From positions 4,142,352 to 4,206,351 of the forward strand of contig OZ026550.1 of assembly GCA_964020155.1 (NCBI GenBank): DNA of 64,000 bases, given 5' to 3'. Position numbers and translations under genes: made by a program. The notes under the pieces were generated by a model. That model was not told the origin of the DNA and did not search any database. It saw only the letters and a list, made by a program, of their open reading frames with translations. Each line of letters begins with the position of its first letter. Position 1 is the first letter of the stretch. Below are positions 49,601 to 63,300 of this stretch, one piece after another. Source of the stretch: Chondrilla cf. caribensis (Eukaryota > Porifera > Demospongiae > Chondrillida > Chondrillidae).

Positions 49601-52600
49601 GAGAATGTTTGGTCGACATCAAAATGCATCTTTTTTGCTATCAGAAGGACCGTACTAGGTCAAGGAGTGTGTCTGTGCATTTGTATTTGACCTATGATGT
49701 ATCATGTGTACACAGGAGAGGTCGTGGTGACAAGCCAAAAAATGACATTTTTTGCTTGTCACCACGAGGCTTATAGCGCACTCAGGATGATCTCAATTCT
49801 TACGAAATTGTGTTGGTGAGTTTAACATGGACACTGGCTAGCCCTTGGTGACCGGCAAAGAAATGTCCAATTGCTCAGGCCGGTGACCACCACAAGGCAT
49901 ATTACACTTATATACATACAAAAGTACATACATTTTATTATATGTGGCATATGGGCACTGGGGAGAATGTTTGGTCGACATCAAAATGCATCATTTGTGG
50001 TATCAGAAGGACCGCACTAGGTCCAGGAGTGTGTCTCTTCATTCGTATTTGACCTATGATGCATCACGTGCACACAGGAGAAATCGTGGTGACAAGCCAA
50101 ATTAATGACATTTATTTGCTTGTCACCACGAGGCTTATAGTGCACTCAGGACAATCTTAATTCTTACGCAATTGTGTTGGTGAGTTTAGCACGGACACTG
50201 GCTAGCCCTTGGTGACCAGCAAAGAATTGTCCAATTGCACAGGTGACCACCACAAGGCATATTACACTTATATACATACAAAAGTATATACATTTTATTA
50301 TATGTGGCATATGGGCACTGGGGAGAATTTTTGGTCGACATCAAAATGCATCATTTGTGGTTTCAGAAGGACTGCACTAGGTCCAGGAGTGTGTCTGTGC
50401 ATTTGTATTTGACCTATGATGCATCACATGCACACAGGAGAGGTTGTGGTGACAAGCCAAAAAAATGACATTTTTTTGGTTGTCACCACGAGGCTTATAG
50501 CGCACTCAGGATGATCGCAATTCTTACGAAATTGTGTTGGTGAGTTTAACACGGACACTGGCTAGCCCTTGGTGACCAGCAAAGAAATGTCCAATTGCTC
50601 AGGCCGGTGACCACCACAAGGCATATTACACTTATATACATACAAAAGTACATACATTTTATTATATGTGGCATATGGGCACTGGGGAGAATGTTTGGTC
50701 GACATCAAAATGCATCATTTGTGGTATCAGAAGGACCGCACTAGGTCCAGGAGTGTGTCTCTTCATTCGTATTTGACCTATGATGCATCACGTGCACACA
50801 GGAGAAATCGTGGTGACAAGCCAAATTAATGACATTTTTTTGCTTGTCACCACGAGGCTTATAGCGCACTCAGGACAATCTTAATTCTTACGCAATTGTG
50901 TTGGTGAGTTTAGCACGGACACTGGCTAGCCCTTGGTGACCAGCAAAGAATTGTCCAATTGCACAGGTGACCACCACAAGGCATATTACACTTATATACA
51001 TACAAAAGTACATACATTTTATTATATGTGGCATATGGGCACTGGGGAGAATTTTTGGTCGACATCAAAATGCATCATTTGTGGTTTCAGAAGGACTGCA
51101 CTAGGTCCAGGAGTGTGTCTGTGCATTTGTATTTGACCTATGATGCATCACGTGCACACAGGAGAAATCGTGGTGACAAGCCAAAAAAATGACATTTTTT
51201 TGCTTGTCACCACGAGGCTTATAGCGCACTCAGGACAATCTTAATTCTCACGAAATTGTGTTGGTGAGTTTAGCACGGACACTGGCTAGCCCTTGGTGAC
51301 CAGCAAAGAAATGTCCAATTGCTCAGGTGACCACCACAAGGCATATTACACTTATATACATACAAAAGTATAATATACATTTTATTATATGTGGCATATG
51401 GGCACTGGGGAGAATGTTTGGTCGACATCAAAATGCATCTTTTTTAGTATCAGAAGGACTGTACTAGGTCAAAGAGTGTGTCTCTTCATTCGTATTTGAC
51501 CTATGATGCATCACGTGCACACAGGAGAAATCGTGGTGACAAGCCAAATAAATGACATTTTTTTGCTTGTCACCACGAGGCTTATAGCGCACTCAGGACA
51601 ATCTTAATTCTTACACAATTGTGTTGGTGAGTTTAATTAGCACGGACACTGGCTAGCCCTTGGTGACCAGCAAAGAAATGTCCAATTGCTCAGGTGACCA
51701 CCACAAGGCATATTACACTTATATACATACAAAAGTATATACATTTTATTATATGTGGCATATGGACACTGGGGAGAATGTTTGGTCGACATCAAAATGC
51801 AGCTTTTTTAGTATCAGAAGGACCGCACTAGGTCCAGGAGTGTGTCTGTGCATTCGGATTTCACCTATGATGCATCACGTGCACACAGGAGAGGCTGTGG
51901 TGACAAGCCAAAAAAATGACATTTTTTGCTTGTCACCACGAGGCTTATAGCGCACTCAGGACAATCTCAATTCTTACAAAATTGTGTTGGTGAGTTTAGC
52001 ACGGACACTGGCTAGCCCTTGGTGACCAGCAAAGAAATGTCCAATTGCTCAGGTGACCACCACAAGGCATATTATACATTTCATTATATGTGGCATATGG
52101 GCACTGGGGAGAATGTTTGGTCGACATCAAAATGCATCTTTTTTAGTATCAGAAGGACCGTACTAGGTCAAGGAGTGTGTCTGTGCATTCGTATTTGACC
52201 TATGATGCATCACGTGCACACAGGAGAAATCGTGGTGACAAGCCAAAAAAATGACACTTTTTTGCTTGTCACCATGAGGCTTATAGCGCACTCAGGACAA
52301 TCTCAATTCTTACGAAATTGTGTTGGTGAGTTTAGCACGGACACTGGCTAGCCCTTGGTGACCAGCAAAGAATTGTCCAACTGCTCAGGTGATCACCACA
52401 AGGCATATTACACTTATATACATACAAAAGTATATAAATTTTATTATATGTGGCATATGGCACTGGTGAGAATTTTTGGTCGACATCAAAATGCATCATT
52501 TTTGATATCAGAAGGACCGTACTAGGTCCAGGAGTGTGTCTGTGCATTCGGATTTGAACTATGATGCATCACGTGCACACAGGAGAGGCCGTGGTGACAC

Positions 52601-54225
52601 GCCAAAAAAATGACATGATTTTGCTGGTCAACACGAGGCTAATAGCGCACTCAGGACAATCTTAATTCTTACGCAATTGTGTTGATGAGTTTAGCACGGT
52701 CACTGGCTAGCCCTTGGTGACCAGCAAAGAATCGTCCAATTGCTCAGGTCATCATCTCAAGGCATATTACACTTATATACATACAAAATTACAAACATTT
52801 TATTATATGTGGCATATGGGCACTGGGGAGAATATTTGGTCGACATCAAAATGCATCGTTTTGTTATCAGAAGGACCATACTAGGTCCAGGAGTGTGTCT
52901 GTGCAATCGGATTTGAACTATGATGCATCACGTGCACACAGGAGAGGTCGTGGTGACAAGCCAAAAAATGACATTTTTTTGCTTGTCACCACAAGGCTTA
53001 TAGCGCACTCAGGACAATCTCAATTCTTACGAAATTGTGTTGGTGAGTTTAGCACGGACACTGGCTATCCCTTGGTGACCAGCAAAGAATTGTCCAACTG
53101 CTCAGGTGATCACCACAAGGCATATTACACTTATATACATACAAAAGTATATAAATTTTATTATATGTGGCATATTGCACTGGTGAGAATTTTTGGTCGA
53201 CATCAAAATGCATCATTTTTGATATCAGAAGGACCGTACTAGGTCCAGGAGTGTGTCTGTGCATTCGGATTTGAACTATGATGCATCACGTGCACACAGG
53301 AGAGGCCGTGGTGACACGCCAAAAAAATGACATGATTTTGCTGGTCAACACGAGGCTAATAGCGCACTCAGGACAATCTTAATTCTTACGCAATTGTGTT
53401 GATGAGTTTAGCACGGTCACTGGCTAGCCCTTGGTGACCAGCAAAGAATCGTCCAATTGCTCAGGTCATCATCTCAAGGCATATTACACTTATATACATA
53501 CAAAATTACAAACATTTTATTATATGTGGCATATGGGCACTGGGGAGAATATTTGGTCGACATTAAAATGCATCTTTTTGTTATCAGAAGGACCATACTA
53601 GGTCCAGGAGTGTGTCTGTGCAATCGGATTTGAACTATGATGCATCACGTGCACACAGGAGAGGTCGTGGTGACAAGCCAAAAAATGACATTTTTTTGCT
53701 TGTCACCACGAGGCTTATAGCGCACTCAGGACAATCTCAATTCTCACGAAATTGTGTTGGTGAGTTTAGCACGCACACTGGATAGCCCTTGGTGACCAGC
53801 AAAGAATTGTCCAATTGCTCAGGTCATCACCACAAGGCATATTACACTTATATTTACAAAAGTATATACATTTTATTATATGTGGCATATGGGCACTGGG
53901 GAGTATTTTTGGTCGACATCAAAATGCATCATTTTTGGTATCAGAAGGACCGTACCAGGTCCAGGAGTGTGTCTGTGCATTCGGATTTGAACTATGATGC
54001 ATCACATGCACACAGGAGAGGCCGTGGTGACAAGCCAAAAAAAATGACATTTTTTGCTTGTCACCATGAGGCTTATAGCACACTTAGGACAATCTCAATT
54101 CTGACAAAATTGTGTTGGTGAGTTTAGCACGGACACTGGCTAGCCCTTGGTGACCAGCAAAGAATTGTCCAATTGCTCAGGTGACCACCACAAGGCATAT
54201 TACACTTATATACATACAAAAGAAT
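46690..54225. repeat. ~360-bp satellite array, about 21 monomers
   Basis: The word ggtcgacatcaaaatgc recurs every 352-368 bases from ~46735 to ~53910 (one 336-base step near 52070). Each monomer contains a hairpin: cgtggtgacaagc and gcttgtcaccacg around an A-run and T-run. Two-monomer units also recur: 49830-50555 with 50555-51280, and 52340-53060 with 53060-53780, are nearly the same at spacings of ~722 and ~718. Short frames of 60-110 codons restart in each monomer and are not conserved as protein. Lies downstream of the acyl-CoA synthetase. Confidence 0.95.
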
Positions 54226-55440
54226 TATGTGTTTATGGAACACTTTATTCTTTGCACTATAATGTATATAATATATATACTATAATTATTATAGCATGCA
54301 TGGTGTGGAAATGCAAAAATTTTATACACATGTGGCCTATATTATATCTGCAGCCGGCTAGTATATATAATCAAAAAAGTTTATACAATTTTAAATTTGT
54401 TATACATTGTCAATAATAAGTTTAGTATAATATTTTGACAAAAATATCAACTATTGCAACAATATAATATATAATAATATTATAGTATAATATATTTAAA
54501 CACCTCCGAATGTAGCTTGGTTTATGGGTTAGCTACGAAGATGGGAATTGTTACATAAGTTAGGTCACGTCCCCAGCTAGGTCTGGTAAAATATCGGGTT
54601 GACACGCCCACTTTCCCATGAGCTATTCAAAAAGGTGCTTAGCATATTCTCTCCTATACTATCCCATACATTGAAAAAATATTAAGCACCTCCGAATGTA
54701 GCTGGGGTCACGGGTTATTTACGGAGATAGGAATTGTTTCATATATTAGGTCATGTCTGCAGCTAGGTCTGGTAAAAATATCAGGTTGACGCGCCCACTT
54801 TCCCATGAGCTATTCAAAAAGGTGCTTAGCACATTCTCTCCTATACTATCCCATACATTGAATAAAAATTAATATAATTATATATACATTAAATTTTAAG
54901 CTTTATGTTTAATTCCCTTTATTTTGTCTGCATAATATTATAATTATTACTATAGTTTTCAGGCCCCTCTCTCATAATATATATTCAATATAATGCAATT
55001 CATAACGATAATATGCTGGTGTATACATAGTATAAATTTGGCAAACCAAACAATTCCAATATTATTAGTATAATATATCCAGTATGCATAATATTATGTA
55101 CATTGGAATACATACGCATGTATACATGCATCTGGATATATTATGCAATTTAATCACTTTTATCACAGAAAGAAAATTAGAACAGGATATTACATGTGAA
55201 ACATTTTTGCCAGTCACAAACATTGTCATTCACAGCCAAGGGTGCACGTGCTTATATTATTGTTTTCATGTGCACACTCGACAGAACCAAAGTGAGAAAA
55301 ATAATATGTGAGGAATGAATAAATTAATAGATACACAGACATTGGCCACACCACAGAATAAAATAAATGAAAATGAGAATATCGATTTTATCTCTTCCTA
55401 AAGTCATCCAAGTTTACTCTCTATAGTCACCCTGTACAGG
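54226..55440. repeat. AT-rich DNA with degenerate ~180-bp repeat, copy B
   Basis: 54500-54870 contains two adjacent copies sharing 'ttgacacgcccactttcccatgagctattc', 'ctatcccatacattga' and 'cacctccgaatgtagct', the same words as 6540-7330. The remainder is AT-rich with no gene seen. Confidence 0.6.
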
Positions 55441-55639
55441 TCCGAAAATATTATAGGGGGGGTTGAGATTGTTAGAAATTGAGGAAGCGAAGGTGGGAAT
55501 TCCTCTCCTCAGGGTAAAGGCTGTAGTAGAAGTCAAATTCCACTTCCAGAGCTGCGAATAGGTTTTGCATTAGGGACTGTCGTAGGCTGCATGGTGGAGG
55601 GATGGGAGAAGAGAGAGGCAGACTTAGACACACCAACAA

Positions 55640-55800
55640 GGTTGGATTGAAGATACGTATGTATACTTATAGAAGGTCCATTGGAATCCAACCTGCTCGG
55701 GGAGAAAGGAGAAAAGAGAAAAACTGGCAACTGTGGGACTCGAACCCAGGGTGTCTGACTGTAGCCACCTTAACCACTGAGCCACGAAGTCATACATATG
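55640..55800 (-). mobile_element. tRNA-like SINE, second copy
   Basis: On the minus strand: TGGCTCAGTGG, then GGTTCGAGTCC with a tRNA-like spacing, then a pyrimidine-rich tail (ttttctcttttctccttt) and 'gagcaggttggattcc'. The tail corresponds to that of 35430-35609. It is not a functional tRNA: no proper anticodon arm could be folded. Confidence 0.65.
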
Positions 55801-56005
55801 TACGTATAAGCGACTGTAAGTGCTGCGGGCTTTGAACAGGATTACAGTGGACAAGGAGTATGGTAAAGGATAATGAAATACACACACAATATCGCAATGC
55901 ATGCGGTACAGTATGTTGGTATATACATACATACTAATAATATGAGAGAGATGAATAAATGCATACATATACACATGCACAATACTATTATGTCCATATA
56001 CCATA

Positions 56006-56648
56006 GTGTCCAAAATTTTCACGGGATGTAATTTTCTTGAATTTTGAGACAAAGGCTGGGTTCGCGAAAATTTATCCGCAAAATTTAAGATGGGTAGATA
56101 TAAAATGGCTGCCGTTGTATCAAAGGGCATTTTTCACTGATTTGTGATTAAAATTGACAACAATCCAAAGGCACCCCGATTGCTGAAGACGACCCACAGG
56201 GTTGAATGTCCAGATGAAGAACTCTCTTCACCAGACTGCGATTTTAAATGCTCCTGAATCCAAATGGATTTTCCCAACAACAATCCGTAGTTGAAGCTCG
56301 CCAAGATGTCCTAGAATATCAAGGAATACTTCAGGCCTTTTTTATTCCAAAGTCAAAGCATGTTGCCCAACTCTCTCCCAACCCTCCTATTCATGAGCCA
56401 CTCGAATGGAAATTGATGCATTTCATAAAAAATCCAAGAAGTGAGGGCCTTACCACAGTAGAATATCAGAAATGCCAGAACTTTGTCTTGACTACAATAA
56501 CACCATGCTGTTTAGTCACTTATTATAATGTAAAAGTAGCCTGGAAGTGCTAGCGATAAAATAAATTTGCCATTCGCGAAAATGAAATCATGAACAGTCC
56601 TAAATCAAGTGATTTGTGGAATTTAGGTCTTGCGAAAATTTTGGACAC
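56006..56648. mobile_element. 643-bp TA-flanked inverted-repeat element
   Basis: Ends gtgtccaaaattttcacg and cttgcgaaaattttggacac, with TA on both sides. It ends about 100 bp from the last recognised sulfotransferase exon. No transposase. Confidence 0.75.
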
Positions 56649-56669
56649 TACAGTATATATGTACATGTA

Positions 56670-56722
<53 letters not shown>
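56670..56722. repeat. (CA)n microsatellite
   Basis: About 26 CA units, located ~22 bases past the last sulfotransferase donor (sense GT). Confidence 0.9.
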
Positions 56723-56726
<4 letters not shown>

Positions 56727-56744
56727 ACATACGAATGTACGTAC

Positions 56745-59721
56745 TTAGTTGACGGAATTCCTTCAATTCGCCTGCCTACCCTGCTTTCAAGGTCCTTTAA
56801 ACTCTGACTTCTCTTCTCCTGGGACATGTCGCGGAAGAAAAACTCAACCAACTCTTCGGTAGTATATACTGGATGGTTCTCAACATCGCGGTAGTAGTGG
56901 TGAGGAATGTCAAACTTGTCCATGACACGCGTTGCATCTTTGGGAAGGTACTTAAAGTTGGCGTAGAACGTGTAATTGAACACACAGGGCTGACACAAGG
57001 TCGTGGATAGTGCCAAGTGCTCATTGAGATGCATACCTCTATAAGGAGTTAGATAAACATGTCTATGTACGTATATAGATTAAGGTACACACCTCTACGT
57101 ATGTAGATTAATGTACATATCTCTACGTATGTAGATTAATACATATCTCTACGTATGTAGATTAAGGTACACACCTCTATTTATGGAGATTAAGGTACAC
57201 ACCTCTATGTATGTAGATTAAGGTACACACATCTATGTATGTGGATTAAGGTACACAGCTCTACGTACGTATGTATAATTGGGTTATCCACTATATCGAC
57301 TCAGCCGCAGTAGAGGACCTCTGTAAAAAGACCACCTGTCTTCAGAGACCACCTTTCATTAGTCTTGTGGGTGATCATTAGTATACAGATTGTACTGTAC
57401 ATAAGCCGGATATGAGGAATACGTATGTACATAAGGATACATAGTTGTAGGAACTGGGGGAAGGAGGGCGGGGAAGGGAGGCACATGCCCCCCTCAAATA
57501 TTTGTAGGGGATGGGGGACATTGCCCCCCCCCCCCCCCAAACTTAGCAAAATTACGCAACTTGCAAAAATGCTAAATTAGCTCAAAATGGAGTGATACAA
57601 TCCAGCTACAACTCACCCAAATTGTAGCATTATAGAAAATTATGACTGGGGAGAAAGTGTACATTGGTGCTTTTCCTTGACATTTACACATAATATGGTT
57701 TTGTAATTGGTATAATTACGTATGTTTAGTAGTAGTATCGGGTTGACATTTTTATATTGTTGGATTCAAATAATTGTTTCCGTATGTACCACACCGACAG
57801 GATAAGGCCACTGCCAAGTGATTACATACATACTCCCTCAGTCACACACAATGTTCACCCCCCACCCCACAATGCTGAACATCTTCCTACACCTATGGGA
57901 TACAATGACACTCACATGCGTATGGTACAGTTCAAAAAAACTGAACGTTACCGGATAAAAGTTACCTGTAAATCTGATAACAGTTAACACTTATAGGTTA
58001 ACTGATTTCTGTTAACTGTTAACTGATAACTGTTAATGGATAACCGTCAATGGTATGTTATAAATTCTTAATCGTTGAAGAAGAAGGACTTCAAGTATCG
58101 AAGGTGAGTGTTTGGGTAACGAGGAGAAAGAAAGAAGTACAAAGACATGGAACGGTCTCTCGTTTTCCTGGATCTGGTCAACCGAGTCTACGACGGAGCG
58201 TTTTTGAATTGTGCAATTCGCACCTATCATTTGGTCATATACGGTACTTTCAGTAAAAAACTGGACATACTACGGGCGTACCTGTACCCGTTTTTTAACC
58301 GTACGTAGTCGACACGTCGGTAACCCGTAAATGAGTGACCCGTACTTCTACTGCATTCTACAGCAAGTGATAATCACTTTAGGCGCAGGTGACAATGATA
58401 CGTCACAATTCTTGCGCAATGACGGTGTGATTTGATTCCGTGAGATGAAGAAAAATGGCTTATTCGATCGATGTATACCAGCGAATTCGAGTGCTAATCT
58501 TTCGGAAACAGAGGATTAGCACGGAATATTCGAAACTACATGGTTTTCTAACATTTTAGACTTACCACTGTCGCTCTCGGACACTTTTTTGCCAGGCGAA
58601 GGCTCGTCTCTGAGTTCGAATCAAGCGAGCATTCTGACGGGGACGATCTTTCCAACGGACGTTACTCTTCTCACGAAAGAAGTTTTCTGGATTTCTTTTA
58701 CACTTGAAAGAACGCTTGAGGTCTGCATTCCTTTCGATTATCACTTTCTCTAGAAATGTAACAACCCGTACGTAGCACGTAGGTATTAACACGTAGGTAA
58801 ACCGTACTTAACACGTCCGTTCATCTGTAGGCAACCCGTAGTACGTCCAGTTTTTTACTGAAAGTACCATACGTACATTACGTAATAATAATTACGTAAT
58901 GAGAAAACTACCGGTAACGGTTAACTGTTAACTATAAAAAGGTAAAGGAGATTACCGTTCTCTTTTTGAACCATACTGTACATGTACGTATTACAAATTC
59001 GGTGTACTGAGAGGTTGTATGGGTGGGTATGTATGTATGTATCTATAGAACAAGACTCACTGTTGACTGTAGACATAGGAAAGAAACTGGACGTAACTGC
59101 TGAATGAGGGGCTGATGTCTTGAGTCATTTTTGAGCTGTACCAGTCGCTGTATCTCTTTTTCTCAAAGTATCTTAACACAAAGTACTTCACACGATCCGG
59201 AAAGGTGTATTTGTGCTTCAAATCCAGAGGTGGGTGGATCTACACATGTCAAAAAAGGACAACATAGTATGCAGCGATTCACTGGTATCTGCCTGTCAGT
59301 TGTCAACTAATCATATTGTTACTGATATAGCTAATCCACTAGCAAATTGAGCATATAACTACATAAATAATTCATTGTCTCATGTTTCTCATCGGTGTGT
59401 GTGCGCGCGCGTGCGTGTATGAGTCACTGTACCTTGTTCAGATAAGCAGATACCAGTCTTTCCAGTGGATTTCTCACCATCATGTACTTGTAGTAATTCT
59501 TTAGTCTCCACTCTCTCTCGGAGGGCGACAGGTCGAAAAGTTTTTTCACGCTAAAGAGAATGTTCTCAGCAGGACGTAGGGTGGAGTGAGTGGGCGGGAG
59601 GATACCATTCAAAACTATAAACATTCTCTTCCAATTGGAGCAGCCAACTGAGATGAAAATCAATTACAAAAGTAGGATAACATAAGTCTCCTCCCTCCCC
59701 CCTCCCTCCCTCCCTCCCTCC

Positions 59722-59787
<66 letters not shown>

Positions 59788-60216
59788 ATGTGCATACATG
59801 GATGTACACATGCACATGCACATGTGCTGTACTTTCCAACAGTACATATTACAAATGCATTTTGCATTGTGTATGGTAAGTCTGATACAGTGTTAGTCCC
59901 TGAGGACCACTTCACACACAGTCATGTGTACATCAGATGACCTCACCTTTAGGAACATAGCAGAATATTATCTTCTTCTCGTCATCATAGAGAAGGTGTT
60001 TGTAGGTATGTTCACGGATGTGTTCCTCGTCGGGTAGAGTTTGCAGGTGAGGATGTCTGGAACAATATTGTTGCATTTGAAGGCGCTGGAACTAGCAGAA
60101 AACAAGAGCATGCAAGAAGGCAATTCAAAGGGACACCAGTACACATTCAGTACCAGGACAATGTACATGTATGTATGCATGAACTCATAAATATGTGTGT
60201 GTTGCACGTGTGTTGT

Positions 60217-60312
<96 letters not shown>

Positions 60313-63300
60313 ACATGCACCTCTCCACGCTTGTCTATATCAGATAAACTGTATTTTAAATTCTTCAGATTGGATTCATGGTTTCGGTCGGCGTCTCCTA
60401 TTCCAGGTGAAGTTGAGTCATGAATATCTTTGCTCCTTGATAATTTCTCGGAGGAAGGACGACCTGTACGATCTACATACATACATGGCATGAAGGTACT
60501 ACAAGTCGTGTACAAGTGTACATGACCCAGGACACATGAGGAAATCATTAGTTATTGTACGTGGAAAATTTTAAAGTTTAACAAAGGTCAACATTAAACT
60601 ATGATAAAAGGTCAAACAGTGAGATGGGGTATTATGATGGTATACTTTTGGGCACAATTGCTAGCAAACCATGGAGAACACAATTTGAAAGTAAATGGTA
60701 AAGTCAACCAAAGCAGAGGTGTCCATGAGGTAGAAAATGGATACTGGCAGTGATGTGACTGTATAGTCATTAGGAAAGTCAGTGGGGACCTAGCAGATTA
60801 GAGACACACACAGCATTCTCCGTAATGGTGTGAATAGCAATATGTACAAACAACTTTTGAGCACCAACAAAAGCAGAACATCCATTAAAAATGTAAAATG
60901 TAAAATGTAAAACATAGAAGTGAAAATGATACTTCTGAAAATGGTGTTGAAATGTAATTGCAAAGTGACGACAATTTCAGATTACTCCAAGTATTTTTGG
61001 AATGGTGGGGCCTTCTGATAGCATGACAGGACACGTTACAGGGAATGAGAGATTAGTATAATTAGCTAGCGTGAGCATACCACATAGCGGGAAATGCTGG
61101 CAAGGACATCATATCATTAGGAGTCTGAATACGTGGCTGGTTGCCATGATGTGTAATTTCCACCAAAATGTTACATCCCGGACATTCGATTCTTCATTTA
61201 ATTTATAGCAGTCGACTGTAGCCTACATTCTCACTTTGCACATGGGAATAACATTACTGGGAGATAAATGGCCCTGAATATGATTATAGCAGCTGTTTAA
61301 TCGCCAAAATGTAAACTACCCATCTATTTTTTTCAGAAACTTGCCAGATATATATATATATATAGTCATCACTGGTTGTAGCCAAAATGGCCCTTGACCT
61401 CAGCAGAATTGATTAATTTATTGCAATATGCAAATCATAGAGTTAGGACAGACAAAAAAAGAACAACACTGTGGCACTTGTTAGATGGAGGGAGACAGAA
61501 GATATACGATATACGTATTTCCTGCTGTACAGTAATAGCCTCATCCCTGCCAAGTACACACATGTTACAGAAAGAACCCTACTACTACAATGTGTCCCTT
61601 GGGTGGCCTTAATAGACAGGTTACACTTACAAAGGCTATTATATCGTGTCCCTTGGGTGGCCTTAATAGACAGGTTACACTTACAAAGGCTATTATATCG
61701 TGTCCCTTGGGTGGTTTCTATAGAGGCTCTATTTAAATCAGTTATTACAATGTGTCCCTTGGGTGCATGGTCCTTACCAATGTGGTCTCGAGGTCATTTC
61801 TGAAGGGTACAGAACCATTCTTGAGACCCAAAGTACCCTTTATCATGACTCAAAATACCCCCTGCACCCCTCTTCAAATGATCTATGTACATCAATGTGC
61901 TTTACTGTTGAGTAGCGTATAACATATTGCTTATACTTTACACTGTTTATTATACATAATTGTACTGTTGCCGTCGTTGTTGTGTGACTGCTTTATTTAT
62001 ACTCCTCAAAAATGCTCCACACATACATAAAGGTACCCTTCTTTGTTTCAATTCTGGTGACCACACTGGTCCTTACAGACAGGTTCCATGTACATCAGCT
62101 ATTACAATGTGTCCCTTGGGTGGCCTTAAGAGACAGGTTCCACTTACAAAGGCTATTACATCGTGTCCCTTGGGTGGTCTTTACAGACAGGCTCCAACAT
62201 AAGCATGCACGTGTAAATGTCTCAGTTAAGTACCTTGCAATGACAAATTCGGACCTTCACTATTGTTTGCGTCAAGTCTTGTTGAGTCAATCTTTAGGGA
62301 AAATTTTGTGGCTGTTGCATCCTTATCAGCAGCAGATTCTGCAGTTACTAATGTACTCTCTAGAACACGGTTTAGGAGTGAGCCCTTGCTTTCTCCAATT
62401 GCAGGGACGAATTGTTCTGTCAAATAAAACACATAATAAACATAATATGTAAGTACGTACATAGTACATACACAACAAATTACAAATACATACATACATA
62501 CTAGTGCTGGGATGATTAGTCGATTAATCGATGGATATTCATTTTAAATCTAATTATCGTTAATAGTGCAACCAAATCGATTAATCACAGGAAGCAATTA
62601 AGTAAGTATAACAGGAAGCAACCCCACCAATTACCCAGAACCTTCACTCCATGGGTTCAATTTCGTACTTCAAGAGTACCTGAAATGTGAAAAGGACTCT
62701 AAAGACTCCACATCATGTCTATTGAATGACTGCTCAGTCTATTAAAGTGGAGTGGTTTCCAGTTATGCCCACTTAATAACTTCCTGTGATTAATCCGGTG
62801 ATACTGTTTACTGATTATCGATTTGAAATGTCAACCGATTCCCAGCCCTAATACATACATACATAGGTGCAAACATGCACATACAATTGATTGATGATTG
62901 GAACACTGTGGTAATTAGTAACATCTGGTCATTAACTACGTATCTTAAAACTCAGCTGTCGATTTGAAATTCAAGTCAGTGATACGTGTCTCCATGCGTA
63001 GAGGATCGCCCACTGGTAGACCCTCAATCATGGCTCAGCATTGTCGATCCTTGGAGACACCCATACCCCACACAATCCCCGGTATGATTGGGAGTCTGTC
63101 TCCCCCGCGTCCAAAATCACCCCTGGCCACTATATTACGCAACAGACAAATTATGACACCCCCAGTACATCAGCACCTTACCATCTTTTGTACTTTCCAT
63201 GTCAAGTGCCACGAAGGCGTTGGCGTAATCGGTTGGAGGAGAAGACGACAAGAAGAAAAGGGAATAATAAAGCGGTACACAGGAACACAGCAACACGATA

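Noticed and set aside
46690..54225. Repeated 60-110-codon frames in the satellite
   Set aside because: The monomer length (~360 bp, variable) does not preserve frame, start and stop drift between copies, and no protein family is recognised.
46690..54225. CRISPR-like regular array
   Set aside because: Whole monomers are conserved with no alternating unique spacers, and the genome is eukaryotic.
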